DNA of 64,000 bases from Clarkia xantiana subsp. parviflora (lineage: Eukaryota > Streptophyta > Magnoliopsida > Myrtales > Onagraceae): positions 6,378,081-6,442,080 of the forward strand of contig JAPTYO010000020.1 in the NCBI GenBank assembly GCA_036873135.1. The letters are read 5' to 3'. Position 1 is the stretch's first letter; every line of letters begins with the position of its first letter. Positions 1 through 12,150 of this stretch are shown here, piece by piece. The notes below the pieces were generated by a model. It saw nothing but the letters and a program-made list of their open reading frames with translations. It ran no database searches and was not told where the DNA came from. A program made the translations under genes and the position numbers.

Positions 1-1
1 A

Positions 2-754
2 GTGGCGGATGTTCTGTCAAGAAACATCACAGGACCTGTCGAAGAAGGAAGTATCCAAGGGATTCAAGTAAAGCGACACTGGCCGATCACACACCATGTA
101 TTCTTTGCGGATGATGCACTTTTCTTCCTGAAGGCTACGGTGAGTAATGTTACTCGCCAAAACCAGATCCTCGAGTGGTATTGCGGTGCGTCTGGCCAAC
201 GTGTAAACTTTGAGAAATCCATTTTATACTTTGGTAAATATGTGAGGTATGGTACAAAGCGAGATATTGAGCAATCAGTCGGAATTAGGGAGGTTCAAAA
301 TCCAGGAAAATATCTTGGACTACCAGCAATCTGGGGTCGATCAAAAAAGGAAGCACTTGTGTTCCTCAAGGAGCGGATTCAAAATAAAATAAACGGTTGG
401 AGAGCCTTGCTTCTAAATAACGCGGGAAGGGAGGTGCTTATCAAAGCGGTGATTACTGCCATTCTGACATATACAATGAGCTTGTTTCTCCTCCCGAAGA
501 CGTGGTGTGCGGAAATTAATGCAATGATCGCAAGATTTTGGTGGGGCCAAAGGGAAGGGGAGAGGAAGATTCACTGGCATAGTTGGGAACATCTAACTAA
601 GCCTAAAGCAATCGGTGGTCTCGGTTTCAAGGAACTTCAATCGTTTAACATAGCTCTCCTTACAAAGATGGCTTGGCGATTCGAACATTACCTGAATGCT
701 CATTGGGTGCGTACTCTAAAAGCGATCTATTTCCCTCACCGTGATTTTCGATAA
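2..754 (+). pseudogene. LINE reverse transcriptase fragment
   Basis: A 250-residue open stretch starts inside the RT domain. The catalytic motif FADDALFF is at about residues 35-42, followed by the thumb-like segment with GLPAIWGRSKKEA and the conserved region GGLGFKELQSFNIALLTKM near the end, all typical of plant LINE ORF2. It continues from outside the window, so the first Met is not a real start. It ends at a stop near 752 although homologous coding sequence continues in other frames downstream. This is a fragment of a dead element. Confidence 0.85.
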
Positions 755-1139
755 GCTACAAAAGGGGGACGAGCTTCTTGGGCGTGGACGAGCTTGCTTG
801 CGGGGCGTGATGTACTTATGGAAAATGGCTTATGGACTATACGGAATGGACAACGAGTCAATATATACACTGAATCATGGATACTAGAGCTTCCTGATGT
901 TAGACTCAACAACCATGACCAATTTTCCCTTCATGGCGAACAAAAGGTGGTGGAACTTCTAGATTCACATCATGCAAGATGGGACCAATCAGCTCTCCAG
1001 CTTCGATTTTCACTAGAGAAGACAAGGGCAATTCAACATGTCCATATTAATGCAGATCAAGGGGTTGATACAGTTATTTGGCCTTTCAGTAAAACTTGAG
1101 ATGCTACCGCAAAATCAGTCTATCGCCGCATAGTGGAAA

Positions 1140-2180
1140 ATCGTCTTGGAGGTGGACACGCAGCAATTCCCATTCATACTCGGTGGAAAGATATTTGGGC
1201 CATGCAAACCATTCCCAAGGTACGATCTTTTTTATGGCGTCTTCATTCAGGTGCTATAGCAGTTTAAAACGAATTGTGTCGTCGAGGAGTGGATGTTGAT
1301 TCACGATGACCTTTTTGCGAGAATAATGAAACACTGGAGCATATGATGTTTGGTTGTAGATGGACCACTTCGGTGTGGTTCGCAACACCCAATATTCGGC
1401 ACAATGAATCCCTTTGCTGTGTCTATGAGAGAATGGTTTGAACAATTTAGAGCGGCCGATGAACTATCCAAGAAAGAAAAGGAGGTGAGATGGTCGCTCG
1501 TGGGAGTAGTCTCGTGGCTAATATGGAAAGAGCGGTGTCGAGCTATGTTTTCTAACAAGATGCCAAACCCTACTAATACGGTGGCCCAAGCTTTGAAGAT
1601 TCACAATGAGTAATGGGAGGCCCGGCAACAAACGATTACAAATGAGTTGGGCAACCCGACTGAAAGTCAACTAGAAGTCTGGGATGCGCCCGAACAAGGC
1701 GTAATCAAACTTAACTGTGATGCTTCGTGGGAAGAGAGCTCTAAAACTGGAGGTATCGGGGTTGTCGCACGTGATGGGTGTGGTCTTGTAAAAGGGGGTC
1801 TAAACCGTTTCACACACCGCCAAGGTGCCGTTGGAAACCTTAGCGATTCATAAGCCGTTACGATTAGCTTTGCAGAAAGGATGACACCATATTATACTTG
1901 AATTGGATACGAAAGAGGCTATTGAATCATCGCAAATGAACCAATTATGTGATTGGCGGATAAAACACACGGTGGTTAGCATTTGCAAGATGGTGAGTGA
2001 ATTTTCAAGCGTTCGTTAGAGCTCGATATCGTGAAAAGCAAATGAAGCTGCTAATTGGATTGCTATCCAATCTAGAAAGAGGTCGTGCCTTGATAATTGG
2101 GCGATTGTTCCCCCACCCCCACCCTCTCTTTTTTTGTTACTTAATAAGGATCGACGATGTGATCCGCCTTGAACTTTGTT
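1140..2180 (+). pseudogene. LINE zf-RVT and RNase H remnants
   Basis: Frames between 1190 and 1400 give a zf-RVT-like stretch (WAMQTIPKVRSFLWRLHSG, then CENNETLEHMMFGC) broken by in-frame stops. From 1680 an RNase H domain begins (KLNCDASWEES, GGIGVVARD) with the first catalytic Asp in NCDAS. It shifts frame near 1850 and continues to the C-terminal motif DNWAIVPPPPLSFLL near 2090-2140. This is the usual tail of plant LINE ORF2. At least three frame disruptions make it a pseudogene. Confidence 0.75.
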
Positions 2181-2303
2181 GATTTGATCATTCCATTACT
2201 ATAAATACATTCATTTGCAAAAATAAAAAGTAGTTTTCAAATAATACATGGTCAAATAACATTAGTGAGTAATTAATTAATAGATGATATCCGGATATAA
2301 CAG

Positions 2304-2372
2304 ATGAACACCGACACTGGACGGGAGACAACTAAAATAATAAAATTTGCCCCGTCCCGTGTCGGCGTTCAT
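2304..2372. repeat. Short inverted repeat (hairpin) upstream of the TAZ gene
   Basis: Two 22-bp arms, 2304-2325 and 2351-2372, are reverse complements with two mismatches and are separated by a 25-bp loop. The arms are GC-rich (ATGAACRCCGACAC core) in AT-rich surroundings. It lies about 150 bp upstream of the TAZ gene start. It may be a foldback remnant of a small element or a promoter structure; the sequence does not decide. Confidence 0.7.
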
Positions 2373-2411
2373 ATGTAACTTCTTTGCCAAGTTGATATGT
2401 AATTAGAACAA

Positions 2412-2418
2412 TATAAAA
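2412..2418 (+). promoter_or_regulatory. Putative TATA box of the TAZ gene
   Basis: TATAAAA lies 104 bp upstream of the ATG at 2522. That spacing fits a start of transcription near 2445 and a 5' leader of about 75 bp. Confidence 0.5.
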
Positions 2419-2521
2419 TGAGGGGTGGCCTTCGTTAGTGCGAGAGATACGAAAATCCCATTTTCCATCTTCTTCCATATACAAACTTCTTTCCACTCCA
2501 TCAATCAAATAAGAAGCTAAG

Positions 2522-3207
2522 ATGTCGGTTGGTCAAGATCAAGGTGGTGGTGGTGGTGGTGCTGTAGATGCAGGTGCTGTGTCTCGATTGTATAAGATAT
2601 CCAAGTTACGGAAAACGCTGGATCGTCTCCTGCATACCGCCCGGTGTCGTAGAAGGGTGTGTGATTATCCATTGTGCAGGAATTTGAAATTTCTGTTGAA
2701 TCACGGAATTTCGTGTCGAATTCGAGCAGCTGGTGGATGTCGTGTTTGTTACAAGCTATGGTATCTCCTTCTCCTTCATGCTCATTACTGCACCAATGAT
2801 TCAGGAAGAGGATGCCCTATGCCGCGATGCAGGTCATATTCTTCTTTGTCGATTATATTTATGTTTGTATTTACAACAGTTATATCAGAAACATCGAGAT
2901 TTGTCTAACAGTTAATAGCTGACTGATTCTCTCTCATAATCTAAATGTTATACATAAATTCGACTCTAAATATAATTGACTTTAGTTTAGTCAAAGCCCT
3001 AGCTAGTATTGACAGAGTAAGATGAAGAGGTGATTATTATCTATATATATATATATGTGAAGTAATTAATTTTGTGATATTGTTTTGTTTACTTATGTAT
3101 GTGTATATATATAACTCAGGGATTTAAGACAACATATGCAGACGGATGAAGGGAGACATCTTGCAACAAGGATTAGGGAAGAATTTGGTCCAGAAGCAAA
3201 CGTGTAG
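2522..3207 (+). CDS. TAZ zinc-finger-only protein, two exons
   Basis: Exon 1 is 2522-2832 and exon 2 is 3120-3207, with a GT-AG intron from 2833 to 3119. Together they encode 132 residues. After a Gly-rich N-terminus comes a TAZ domain over about residues 20-115: HTARC, CDYPLC, HGISC, GGCRVCYKLW, LLHAHYC and CPMPRC, giving the repeated His/Cys zinc-ligand pattern. The splice joins PRCR to DLRQHMQ, the expected end of a TAZ finger, which supports the intron. TAZ domains occur in CBP/p300-type acetyltransferases (plant HAC) and BTB-TAZ adaptors and bind transcription-factor activation domains. No acetyltransferase, PHD, ZZ or BTB part is present here. A TATA box and hairpin lie upstream. It may be a short adaptor or competitor protein, or a gene fragment. 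Expression is unproven. Confidence 0.7.
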
Positions 3208-3872
3208 CGTTTATTATACAATATACTATACATTTAGATGTTGTCATAAGGGAAGAGGTCTACGTAATCTCATCAAGTTATATATCATTCAATACATTGG
3301 TCAATTTAGCCTTTAGGTTGTTTATACGTAGTCATATGGTGACATTTTTAAGTAATGTGAGTTAAGTAATGTAATGTTAGATTACTGTGTTTGTTTGTAT
3401 TGTAATATGGGAATAAATGTAAGAATACAGTGTTTGATATATTTTGTAACGTATCTTGACTTATTTATTATTATAATATTTATATTTGAGAGTATATTAT
3501 ATAAAATTTAAATATTATATTATTTTAATTAATAACAACTAACTTACTTTCTAAAATTTATATGTTTGTGATTAGTGCATATCGTCGATTCATAAACTAT
3601 AAAAAAAAAAAAAAACCAAATTTAAAAATATTAAAGCTACATTTGCACTTGATATTAAAATTATTTTAAGTGAAACCTATTTTTATAATTTTATGAGATG
3701 TTTTCATTAAAAAATGTCTAGCAAAAGACTTTAATCGTTTTGTACGAACATCATACACATGATCCTTAATTATAATAATGAGTTATGAAGTAGATTACAA
3801 ATAACTACTACTCGCAGAATAAAGACTATAGATGAATTACTATCAATTTAATAAATAATAATAAAATTAGGA
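3208..3872. other. AT-rich intergenic DNA
   Basis: Beyond the 3' flank of the TAZ gene the sequence is AT-rich with a poly-A run near 3600. I see no coding or repeat structure. Confidence 0.6.
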
Positions 3873-4016
3873 TGCTTTGTAAGCTTTCTCAATCTAGTGC
3901 AGAATCAGATGGAGCATAAGGTGAAAACCATGCGCACTGAGAGAGGTGGAGAGTACCTCTCGAATGAGTTTGATAAGTTATGTAATGAGCATTGTCCGTC
4001 AAACGCGGATCCCTTA
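3873..4016 (+). pseudogene. Copia integrase remnant, left part
   Basis: The reading frame gives VKTMRTERGGEYLSNEF followed by CNEH, the conserved integrase core segment of Ty1/Copia elements that contains a catalytic Asp region. It stops at 4016, where the 10-kb LTR element is inserted, and resumes at 14107. The homology begins abruptly near 3873. It was already degenerate, with an apparent small deletion near 3995. Confidence 0.8.
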
Positions 4017-4689
4017 TGATGGATATCTGTCCAATTCGAGTTCGTATTTACGTTTCGGACTTCGTAAACACGTCAAAAATCACATAACAGATCCAAACGC
4101 GTTCACCCGAGGTCCAAAACGGTCAGAAAGCGCGGCACGCGCGTCCGAATTGCCCACAGGCAATCCGAACCCCGTCGAATTGCCTAAGTTCGACGGGGTT
4201 CGGACTGCTGCCTAGGTACCGCGCGCTACCTTACTTACGTACACAGAGCAAGGAGTCTCCCAAAGTCAAACCAGACGACGGTTCTTATCTTCTTTTAAAA
4301 CCGGCGTCGAACCGCTCAAACACCGGGTTCGGTTCTAAGGTTGCCTATAAATAGGGGACCTTGGCCTCCCATTTGAAGATATATTCTGAAGAAATTGGCT
4401 TTGGAGCTCTGACCACTTTCTAGAAATTTTCTCTCTCTAGATCCTCATTTAAGCATCGGAGAGGGTTCAACCGGCACCACCCCCCCCCCCCCTCCGTGCT
4501 GGTTATTACGCTTCGTGCAGGGGAGGAGCTCGTGAAGCCGGCAAAGGCGCACATTGCCGTCAGCCCACAATCGTCTGCTGATAACCTGAAGTCTCATCCC
4601 AACAACCTGCAGTCATCATCCAACGACCCGACTCAAGCATAACCCGAAGTGCCGAAGAGTCCGCCCCCCGGTTAGATTTGGACGCAACA
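4017..4689 (+). repeat. 5' LTR of the 10-kb element
   Basis: A 673-bp LTR, matching 13443-14106 with many substitutions and a small indel near 4535 (roughly 94-95% alike by eye). It contains a TATA-like CTATAAATAGGGG near 4345, a CT-rich stretch and a poly-C run near 4480. Confidence 0.9.
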
Positions 4690-4690
4690 C

Positions 4691-4701
4691 TTGGCGCCGT
4701 C
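4691..4701 (+). other. Primer-binding site of the 10-kb element
   Basis: TTGGCGCCGTC follows the LTR after one base. The same type of site (TTGGCGTCGTC) follows the LTR of the Gypsy element at 49018, which supports kinship of the two elements. Confidence 0.65.
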
Positions 4702-4740
4702 CTCGAGATTCGAACAAAAAGCTATATCGAAACACGAGCT

Positions 4741-5424
4741 ATGGCAAGCAGTCAACCTCCTCCGGATGATGTCAACCCGCAAGAGAAGAAGAGAGGCCCT
4801 GACCGCCAAAAGAAAGCTGCATCCACAAGCAAGAAGCCGACGAGAAGTCAGCCTGGACCTTAGCACATCCCTGAAGCCACATCCACTACTTCCTCCGTGC
4901 CAACCAGAAGCGTGCCTGCCACACAGCACGGTCCGGAAATCCAGAAGGCAGCACGCGTAACACCCCCTCCCAGGTTCGAGCCTAGGGCGCACATCAATAA
5001 GAGTTTCCTTACGGGACGCCAACTGAATGAGTTCAGTAAGAAGAAGGAGCTGCAAACTCACCGCCACCAGTCACACCCGCCATGATGGCTGCACTTGAAG
5101 AGTGGTTAGCATTTAGAAAATCAAGGATATGCTCCACCACCTCCGCCACCAGCGCCACCTCCGCCGCCAATCTACGGACAGGCCGCGCCGGCAAGGGAAG
5201 TGTCACGCGACACTACTCGACAAAAGACACTGTACCAAGGAGGAGGAGGACAGTATTCTAAAGGTACATACCAGTACAAACAGCCAAGACATGAAGCAAC
5301 GCACTCATACACTCCGTACGTAGAAGCACGTCATCAAGAAGAGACACGGGGACAACCTCCACATCCACGTTCACTTCCTGCCAAGGATTCCTTTACAATC
5401 ATCAAAGGATCGCATCCGTACTGA
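4741..5424 (+). pseudogene. Possible gag remnant, broken
   Basis: Several short overlapping frames downstream of the primer site encode Lys/Arg/Gln-rich and Pro-rich peptides, for example the poly-Pro stretch near 5130-5180 and YQGGGGQYSKGTYQYKQP near 5230. Composition and position (just after the primer site) fit a decayed gag N-terminal region. No zinc knuckle or capsid motif is visible, so the call rests mainly on position. Confidence 0.35.
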
Positions 5425-8239
5425 TCTACCAATCAAGCAACGTTAAAGTGCACAGAAACGTGCATTTCAAAAGTACGCACATTTCAAGGGTGCATACAGT
5501 TCCAAAGCGCACGTAGCCCCAACTTGCGGTGTACCCTAATCAATACCCGGCAAGCACGCGCATCCGCATCCTTACAACAAACCCAAGTCATGGGTATACG
5601 AGAGTTCGACCTCCGGCGATGGGTAGATAGGAAACTAAAATGCAACACTTCCTATGAAGGATGTTCCAACACTCGATAATCAAAGATAGCCTCAATACCG
5701 TGAGAAGGAAATTGTGGCACAACACCGCACCCGACGTGTCCTCACCCGACGCGTCTGCTTGCAATGGAGCCTCAAGCGTTCTATGCGCACAAGATTAAAA
5801 ATCTCGCTGCAGTAATAAACAAGGCGAGGGCATCACCCAAGTGACAACGCCACCACCATTGCGGAAGATAGGAATTCAGGAGGGACTCCTATGTTATACG
5901 CACGCTTGTGCCAAACACATCACGTGAGAAGAATTAGAGAATTATTTCCAACATCCAGCAAGTTTACCCTTGTCAAACACACAAGAAGGGTCGTACCACT
6001 CAAAACGTACGCTGACAGCAAAACATCATCTTCGGCCACCACAAAGGAGAAGAGGAGGATTCCACCAGTTTAACATCTCTCAACCATGTGCACAATCGTC
6101 ACACAGCCACAACTCCGTGAAGAGTCACAAGTGCATGAAGAAACACAGAAAATAAACCAAGGCCTCATGGAAGTGAACATGCGAGGTGTACAACGCAAAG
6201 GATACACACTATACTCAACAACGCACGACGCGCATCTGAGAATGGAAGGGTAACTCTTACCCACTCCTAGCAGCAAACAAACTTGCATCAAAATGAAAGA
6301 AGAGAGGAGAGCAAAATTACAAGTCTTCCTCAAGAATAAGCACGGCTGCATGACAGCCACCAAGAGACACGCTCAAAACTCGACGCAAGAGCGGGAGCAT
6401 CTTGCTAAACCCCCGCATACAGGACACAACATCCCCGATACAGGATACAATCATTATACTATATCAAGAAACAACAACGCGACTACCAAGCGACTTGGGG
6501 GCACCAAGCTGACAAGTGCTTGGCATTCCACCAAAGTGAAAAAGCGAATCATTGCAAGAACACGCGATAGCGCTCCTCTAAGAAAATGTACCAACGAGGA
6601 CTACAACTTTAACATCCTATACGGATTGGTTCCAAGAGGGAAACACTAAGCATCGCCCTCAAAGGACGATCTCTTCTACTTGAACAAGGTCCAGGTAACA
6701 CGCGTTACTGCCAAAGGTAAACTCAGGAATGAGGTAACAACTCCACAACAGTACTATTATGAATAAAGCAGACCACTCGAGTAGGATATCTACTCAAGGT
6801 AGCCTGATTTAATCAAAGCAAAATCCAAGCGGAACGGAACAGACTAGTCGCGAATAGTCTGATCCAGTCATATTATTGCAGGCGATAGAGCCATATGAGA
6901 AGAGTTATAACTCCATTATATTCCCTAACCGACATATATCTCAAAGTATTGCGACTAATTTGAGACAGGTTATATGTACATCCAAGAGATGTCTCAATGA
7001 CACACCCTATCTAGGGAACAACACTAGGTGGAGCTATATGCAACACTCTCTGGAATTCTCTATCGATGGATATTCTACTTAGGCAACTAAGTCAAGTAAT
7101 GGTCGCGTATATATCATTTGCATCATCGCAACAAGTCTCCAAGTTAACTATAACTTGTGACATCTTAGCGAGCATTCTACTCAAACATCAGCTCTTCCCT
7201 TGGAAACAACACCAAGCAACGATCATATATAGGCATGTACATCACACTAAGGAGGCATCGACGCGTATCAACTAGAGGACGCATACAACAATGCATAGTC
7301 GCTGTTTATACGTACATATTCACAAACACATATAGCGGGTGGTACTTGAAAAAGCTCCGCTCCCGACATGTGCGCACCTGTCGCGTCCGCACCTATCGCG
7401 TCCGCACTCAGGGAAGTTTCCTGCACAACCAAGGAGTCCTCGTATCAGACTCCTTTATTCTATCTATTATATGCATTACTTAAAAGAAAATTCATAACTC
7501 CATATTTTTGCAAACTTGTAAATATTGCAACTATCTGACAAAGCGCAATCCTCTTTGTAGGTACAAACTCAACTATCAAAACAACAATGTACTCTACTCA
7601 GAAACAACATCTAGTATTGATGCAATCTATATCCAAATAATCACAATCGCCATCAAGCCAACCACGAAGGCGGCGAAAACACTATCAATCCCTTTATCTT
7701 CATTTTTGCATATCTACTTTAGGTCTTCTTAGATTAAATGCAACTAGCATTCTAAGTGTAGTTTATGTTTACTAGCCTTGCTACATTTCGGAAGGAGCGA
7801 TCAGTTGACATCTTCCCGCAACCCATTGTACATACACCAAGTATCTAATGAAGTTAGTCTAATTTTGTAGGTACATACTACATTAAGCTTACTACCTTAG
7901 AATTACGCCAAGTAGCAAACTACGCGCATATTACTCGCATAAACAATACAAGCTATATCGCGCTATGAACAACAAACGGCTTATGTCATTCAAAGCTGAC
8001 ATATCTACTATCAACATCAACAATGAGCATATAAGCGCTCTCTACTTATAACGACGACTACCCCGAATAGCGTCGACAACACACTACATCTTGAGTTTAA
8101 GCCAAGATTTATCTACAAGTGACATGCTGTGACATCCTCCTTGCGAGGGCAACCCCCATGCTCACAACTAAAACATGGCATCCTGCGAAATCCTCTTGTT
8201 AGAGGCAAATCCTCATGTTCATAGCCATTCCCTGAATCA
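5425..8239. other. Interior of the 10-kb element, no gene
   Basis: The sequence is rich in CA and short direct repeats with scattered short frames of no recognisable family. It looks like eroded, non-coding retroelement interior. Confidence 0.5.
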
Positions 8240-8590
8240 TAAAAGGATGCGGCAACTTTCAAAAGGGACTGATCACTCCGACATGGCGGACGTCCTCTTG
8301 TTAGACGACAACCCCATGCTACTTCAAAGTATGCTTCCCCATCGCGGGTTGATACATCATGGCGCGACATCCTCTCTTTAGAGGGCAACCCCATGCAATC
8401 ACTACAAGTATGCTTCCCCATCGCGGGTTGATACATCATGGCGCGACATCCTCTCTTTAGAGGGCAACCCCATACAATTACTACAAGTATGCTTCCCCAT
8501 CGCGAGTTGATACATCATGGCGAACGTCCTCTTGTTAGACGACAATCCCACGTTATTATCTAAGTATGCTTCCCCATCGCGGGATGATAC
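8240..8590. repeat. Tandem repeat, about 79-bp period
   Basis: The marker TATGCTTCCCCATCGCG recurs at 8330, 8409, 8488 and 8565, spaced 79, 79 and 77 bp. Each unit includes GATACATCATGGCG and a segment TCCTCTCTTTAGAGGGCAAC or its variant. Degenerate units extend upstream to about 8110. Confidence 0.9.
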
Positions 8591-8699
8591 AACGCTATCA
8601 GGAGCGCACCCTGTTCGAAAAACTCACCAACCCTACAAGTCGAGTCTTGTAAAACGCTATCTTGCTCGTGAGCATATAACTGAATAAAACACACCAAAA

Positions 8700-9200
8700 T
8701 CAGCAAGTAGTGTCTTGCCAGAACGTCGCCTTGGAGTGGACCAAGAGACGGTAAAAGCTGCAAGTCGCTCTAAAGTGGTCTTGTACAACCCTTCTGGACT
8801 AACCATGGAGAGGTGCAGTAGCATCGCAAGGTAAGTACGGGTCTAACCATGGAAAGCCATGCAACAACGTCACGCGGGGTGTTCCCAATTAACAAATGGA
8901 AAAACGCATAGCATAGTGCAAGTAGCGTCTTGCCACACCGTCGCCTTGAAATGGTTCAAGAGACGGTAAAAAATTACAAGGCGTATGGATACGACCTTTG
9001 TCCCGTCCCTTGGATTAACCAAGTGGAGACGTAGTAGCATCACAAAGTAAGTATGGGTCTAACCATGGAAAGCTTTGCAACAACGTCACGCGGGCTGTGC
9101 CCAACTGACGGATGGAAAAACGCATAGTATAGAATAAGTATCGTCTTGTCACAACGTTGCCTTAGAGTGGAACTAAGAGACGGTATAAACTAATGTCTTG
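8700..9200. repeat. Tandem repeat, about 220-bp period
   Basis: The segment CAAGTAGTGTCTTGCCA near 8703 recurs near 8920 and, more diverged, near 9141. The shared downstream text contains GAGACGGTA and CTAACCATGGAAAGC. Roughly 2.3 copies are present. Confidence 0.8.
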
Positions 9201-9225
9201 CCCCGTCAAGACGACTCTTCTACAT

Positions 9226-9305
9226 GTCGAGTGCCAGTGCCAAGTGCCCTCGTGCCAAGTGCCAGTGCCAAGTGCCCTCGTGCCAAGTGCCAGCGCCAAG
9301 TACAT
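9226..9305. repeat. Short tandem repeat with GTGCCAAGTGCC core
   Basis: AAGTGCCCTCGTGCCAAGTG and variants recur with a period near 31 bp. It is a minisatellite within the 10-kb element. Confidence 0.75.
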
Positions 9306-11385
9306 TACTACTTACAACGCTGCAAGTACCTAGTGTACGCACCATGTCGTGCCTTGGAATTTAACCAAGAGGAGCACTCATGACACTCAATAACACACGA
9401 CATACATTATCAACTACGGATGTCATATTCATTATAAAAGTATGCCTATCCTAACATACAAGTCCAATGCACACGGACAACAAAGATAACACAAGGTATG
9501 AAATACTACTAACGAGTTATCATGCATTTATACTATGATCATGACAGGTCTATTCGACAACATCAAGCGTATATATAAAAGGTTCAGGGAACAACACCCA
9601 GCGTGACCTCAACCCAAACATGGGGAACAACAACTATGTACAAAGCTTGGTAGAGCAAACACAACCAACCTAGTACAACATGCAAGTGGTATACCCCACT
9701 CAACATCTACATAGCCTATACGGCCCTTACGTACGCGCCCACGCGATCTATATAATACACGCCTAAACGACATCTACACGCATGACCAACATGGCAATGC
9801 GCGACTATTCAGTGTAACAGTACATATATAATTATGGTACTAACACCTATACATGTATATTAGCCAATGCTTGCAGGACATATACGTCTACTCAAATACT
9901 CTATGAAGAGTTTCAAGGTTCGACCACTGCTGCGAACAACTTCCTAATACCAAGCCTTTGTATACAACGGCTAACATAATAACGAGATGCGATTCAAACA
10001 CCATCATCAACGAACACAAACATTAGCACGATGTGTAAACCGCACTTTGAGTACGCAAGGGTGCTACATGATCAGTGGCAGACTTAGCAAATATACCAAG
10101 ATTGACCAAACAAAAGCACAGGGGCAAAGCAAACATGCATACGCACACCTTTTCAACACGCGCAAGATCCCTCAGCACGCGCGCGATCCCTCAGTGATAC
10201 TATCATCAAAGAAGCAAACAAGAAAGATAAACGTGACAAGTGCAAGGGATGATCGACAACATAGGCAGGATACCCTTTCAAATCGGCTCCTCTATCGAAA
10301 TTTTCCCCTCGACCCGGAGGCAGAAAGAGCAGGCGGACGAGTCTAAACCTAACATATTTCCCTCTATTATGGGAAAGAACCTTCGATGACTCGCCACCAG
10401 CAGTAGACTCAGATCGCTTGAAGTGGCTCGAGGGACGAATCTCGAAGTCGGATCACTTTATTCCTGATCAAGTAAGAATATGGTTGACAGAAACAACGCT
10501 AAGTCGACCTCGACCCTGATCCAGACCCAGAAAGGCGAGAAGACCATTATCTGACCGGATTCCGGAAAGTATCACTCCCAAGGGAAGCACGTACGCGTCA
10601 ACACCTTAGGAGGAAGGCAACATGTTGTTCTAAAACTAAGTTTGGAGACGTCAAAGCGCAACACGCGTATGCCGACACATTGAGGAAGGAAGCAACACCT
10701 CTCGTTCAGAAACTAAAGATAGTAGCAACAAACATGGCATAGTACGCTCATGCTCCGACACGTCAATAGGAGATGTAACAACTCATTTCCAAATGATAAG
10801 TATAACTTCCATGATCGCGATTACGCGTACGCACATGTCGACATGCCAACGTAAGATCTACTACTTCAGGGTTAAGCAACTATCATGTCCGCACGTCTCT
10901 AAGCGGCTATCATGTCCGCAAAATCAGCTAAGTCTGGATGTGTACTCTGGAAGATACGTTTTGACAACTCAGTCTACAAGGATGAACAACAACTTGATCA
11001 GCGCGTGTATACGCGACAGTCATCAATGCAAGCACTAAGGAATGAACCCTCTCCCGATGGAGACAACTACATATCTACAGACTTGTTAGTCTATATACAT
11101 CATATAGCAAACATCCCCCTCAGGGAGTAACTCTATGACAACATGGGCCTCGTCCCAACACTCACATGTTTTATGTGGTCTATGCGCATCTACACGAGAC
11201 TCTATGTCAACATGGGCCTCATCCCGACACCTACATGTTCTACGTGATCAACGCGTGTCTACATGATACTACGCCTTCATTTAAGGTAACAAGTGTGAAT
11301 ATGATTATGGTACTAACATTTATACTTGCATGTATTTGCCAGTTAATACAGGACTACGACATGTATGTTGACATACAAAGAAGAA
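9306..11385. other. Interior of the 10-kb element, no gene
   Basis: No recognisable coding sequence. Two copies of a 75-80-bp segment with AACATGGGCCTCRTCCC lie at about 11140-11260. The rest is CA-rich unique sequence. Confidence 0.5.
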
Positions 11386-12150
11386 ATTCTAAGTATTCCA
11401 CTATGTCAGCAGTCGACATATGACAAGGTGTCGACTATCAAGGAATATTTTCTAAGTGCTCTACTACGCCAGTAGTCGACATATGACTAGGTGTCGACTA
11501 TCAATGAATATTTTCTAAAGTGTTCCACTATGTCAGCAGTCGACATATAACGAGGTGCCGATTATCAAGAAATATTTTCTAAGTGTTTTTCCATGACAGC
11601 AGACGACAAGCACTCTGTACATATCAACAACCATGATGACATCCTCTCTACATCTACGTCAAGACTATAGATACAACATGCATGGCAACAAATAAGAGAA
11701 AAATTCTAAGTGTTGGAGCAAGCGCGCACATACAAGCGCGCACGTGCAAGCGCGCACATACTCAGCTAGCACGCATATGGATGGTAGTATGGTCATGAAA
11801 CAAAGAGCCAATCAATGAATATTTTCTAAGTGTTCCACCATGTCAGCATTCGACATATAACAAGGTGTCGACTATCAAGGAATATTTTCTAAGTGTTCTA
11901 CCATGTCAGCAGTCGACACATGACGAGGTATCGACTATCAAGGAATATTTTCTAAGTGTTCCACCATGTCAGCAGTCGACATATGACGAGGTGTCGACTA
12001 TCAAAGAATATTTTCTAAGTGTTCCACTATGTCAGCAGTTGACATATAACGAGGTGTCGACTACCAAGGGATATTTTCTAAGTGTTCCACTATGACAGCA
12101 GTCGACATATGACAAAGTGTCGACTATCAAGAAATACTTTCTAAGTATTT
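11386..12150. repeat. Tandem repeat, about 60-bp period, in two blocks
   Basis: Units contain TATTTTCTAAGTGTTCCAC, TGTCAGCAGTCGACATATGA and GGTGTCGACTATCAA. A first block at about 11386-11595 and a second at about 11810-12150 are separated by unrelated sequence with a GCGCGCACATACAA repeat near 11728. At least eight units are recognisable. One frame stays open across five units (11865-12095) because of the repeat, not because it codes. Confidence 0.9.

Larger units (their letters stand above)
1..2180 (+). mobile_element. Decayed LINE (non-LTR retrotransposon), 3' half
   Basis: The order of domains is that of a plant L1-type LINE ORF2 C-terminal half: reverse transcriptase, a zf-RVT zinc-finger segment and an RNase H domain. 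The element enters from the left edge of the window, so the endonuclease half is out of view. Stops and frameshifts break the reading frame at about 753, 1099, 1265 and 1852, so it is not functional. The C-terminal RNase H ends near 2165. No clear poly-A tail or target duplication was found at the 3' side. Confidence 0.85.

Noticed and set aside
8240..8590. Regularly spaced repeats resembling a CRISPR array
   Set aside because: The whole 79-bp unit is repeated, without unique spacers, in a plant retroelement. It is a tandem repeat.
11865..12095. 76-residue frame of repeated STIKEYFLSVPPCQQ
   Set aside because: A translation of the 60-bp tandem repeat; not a protein family.
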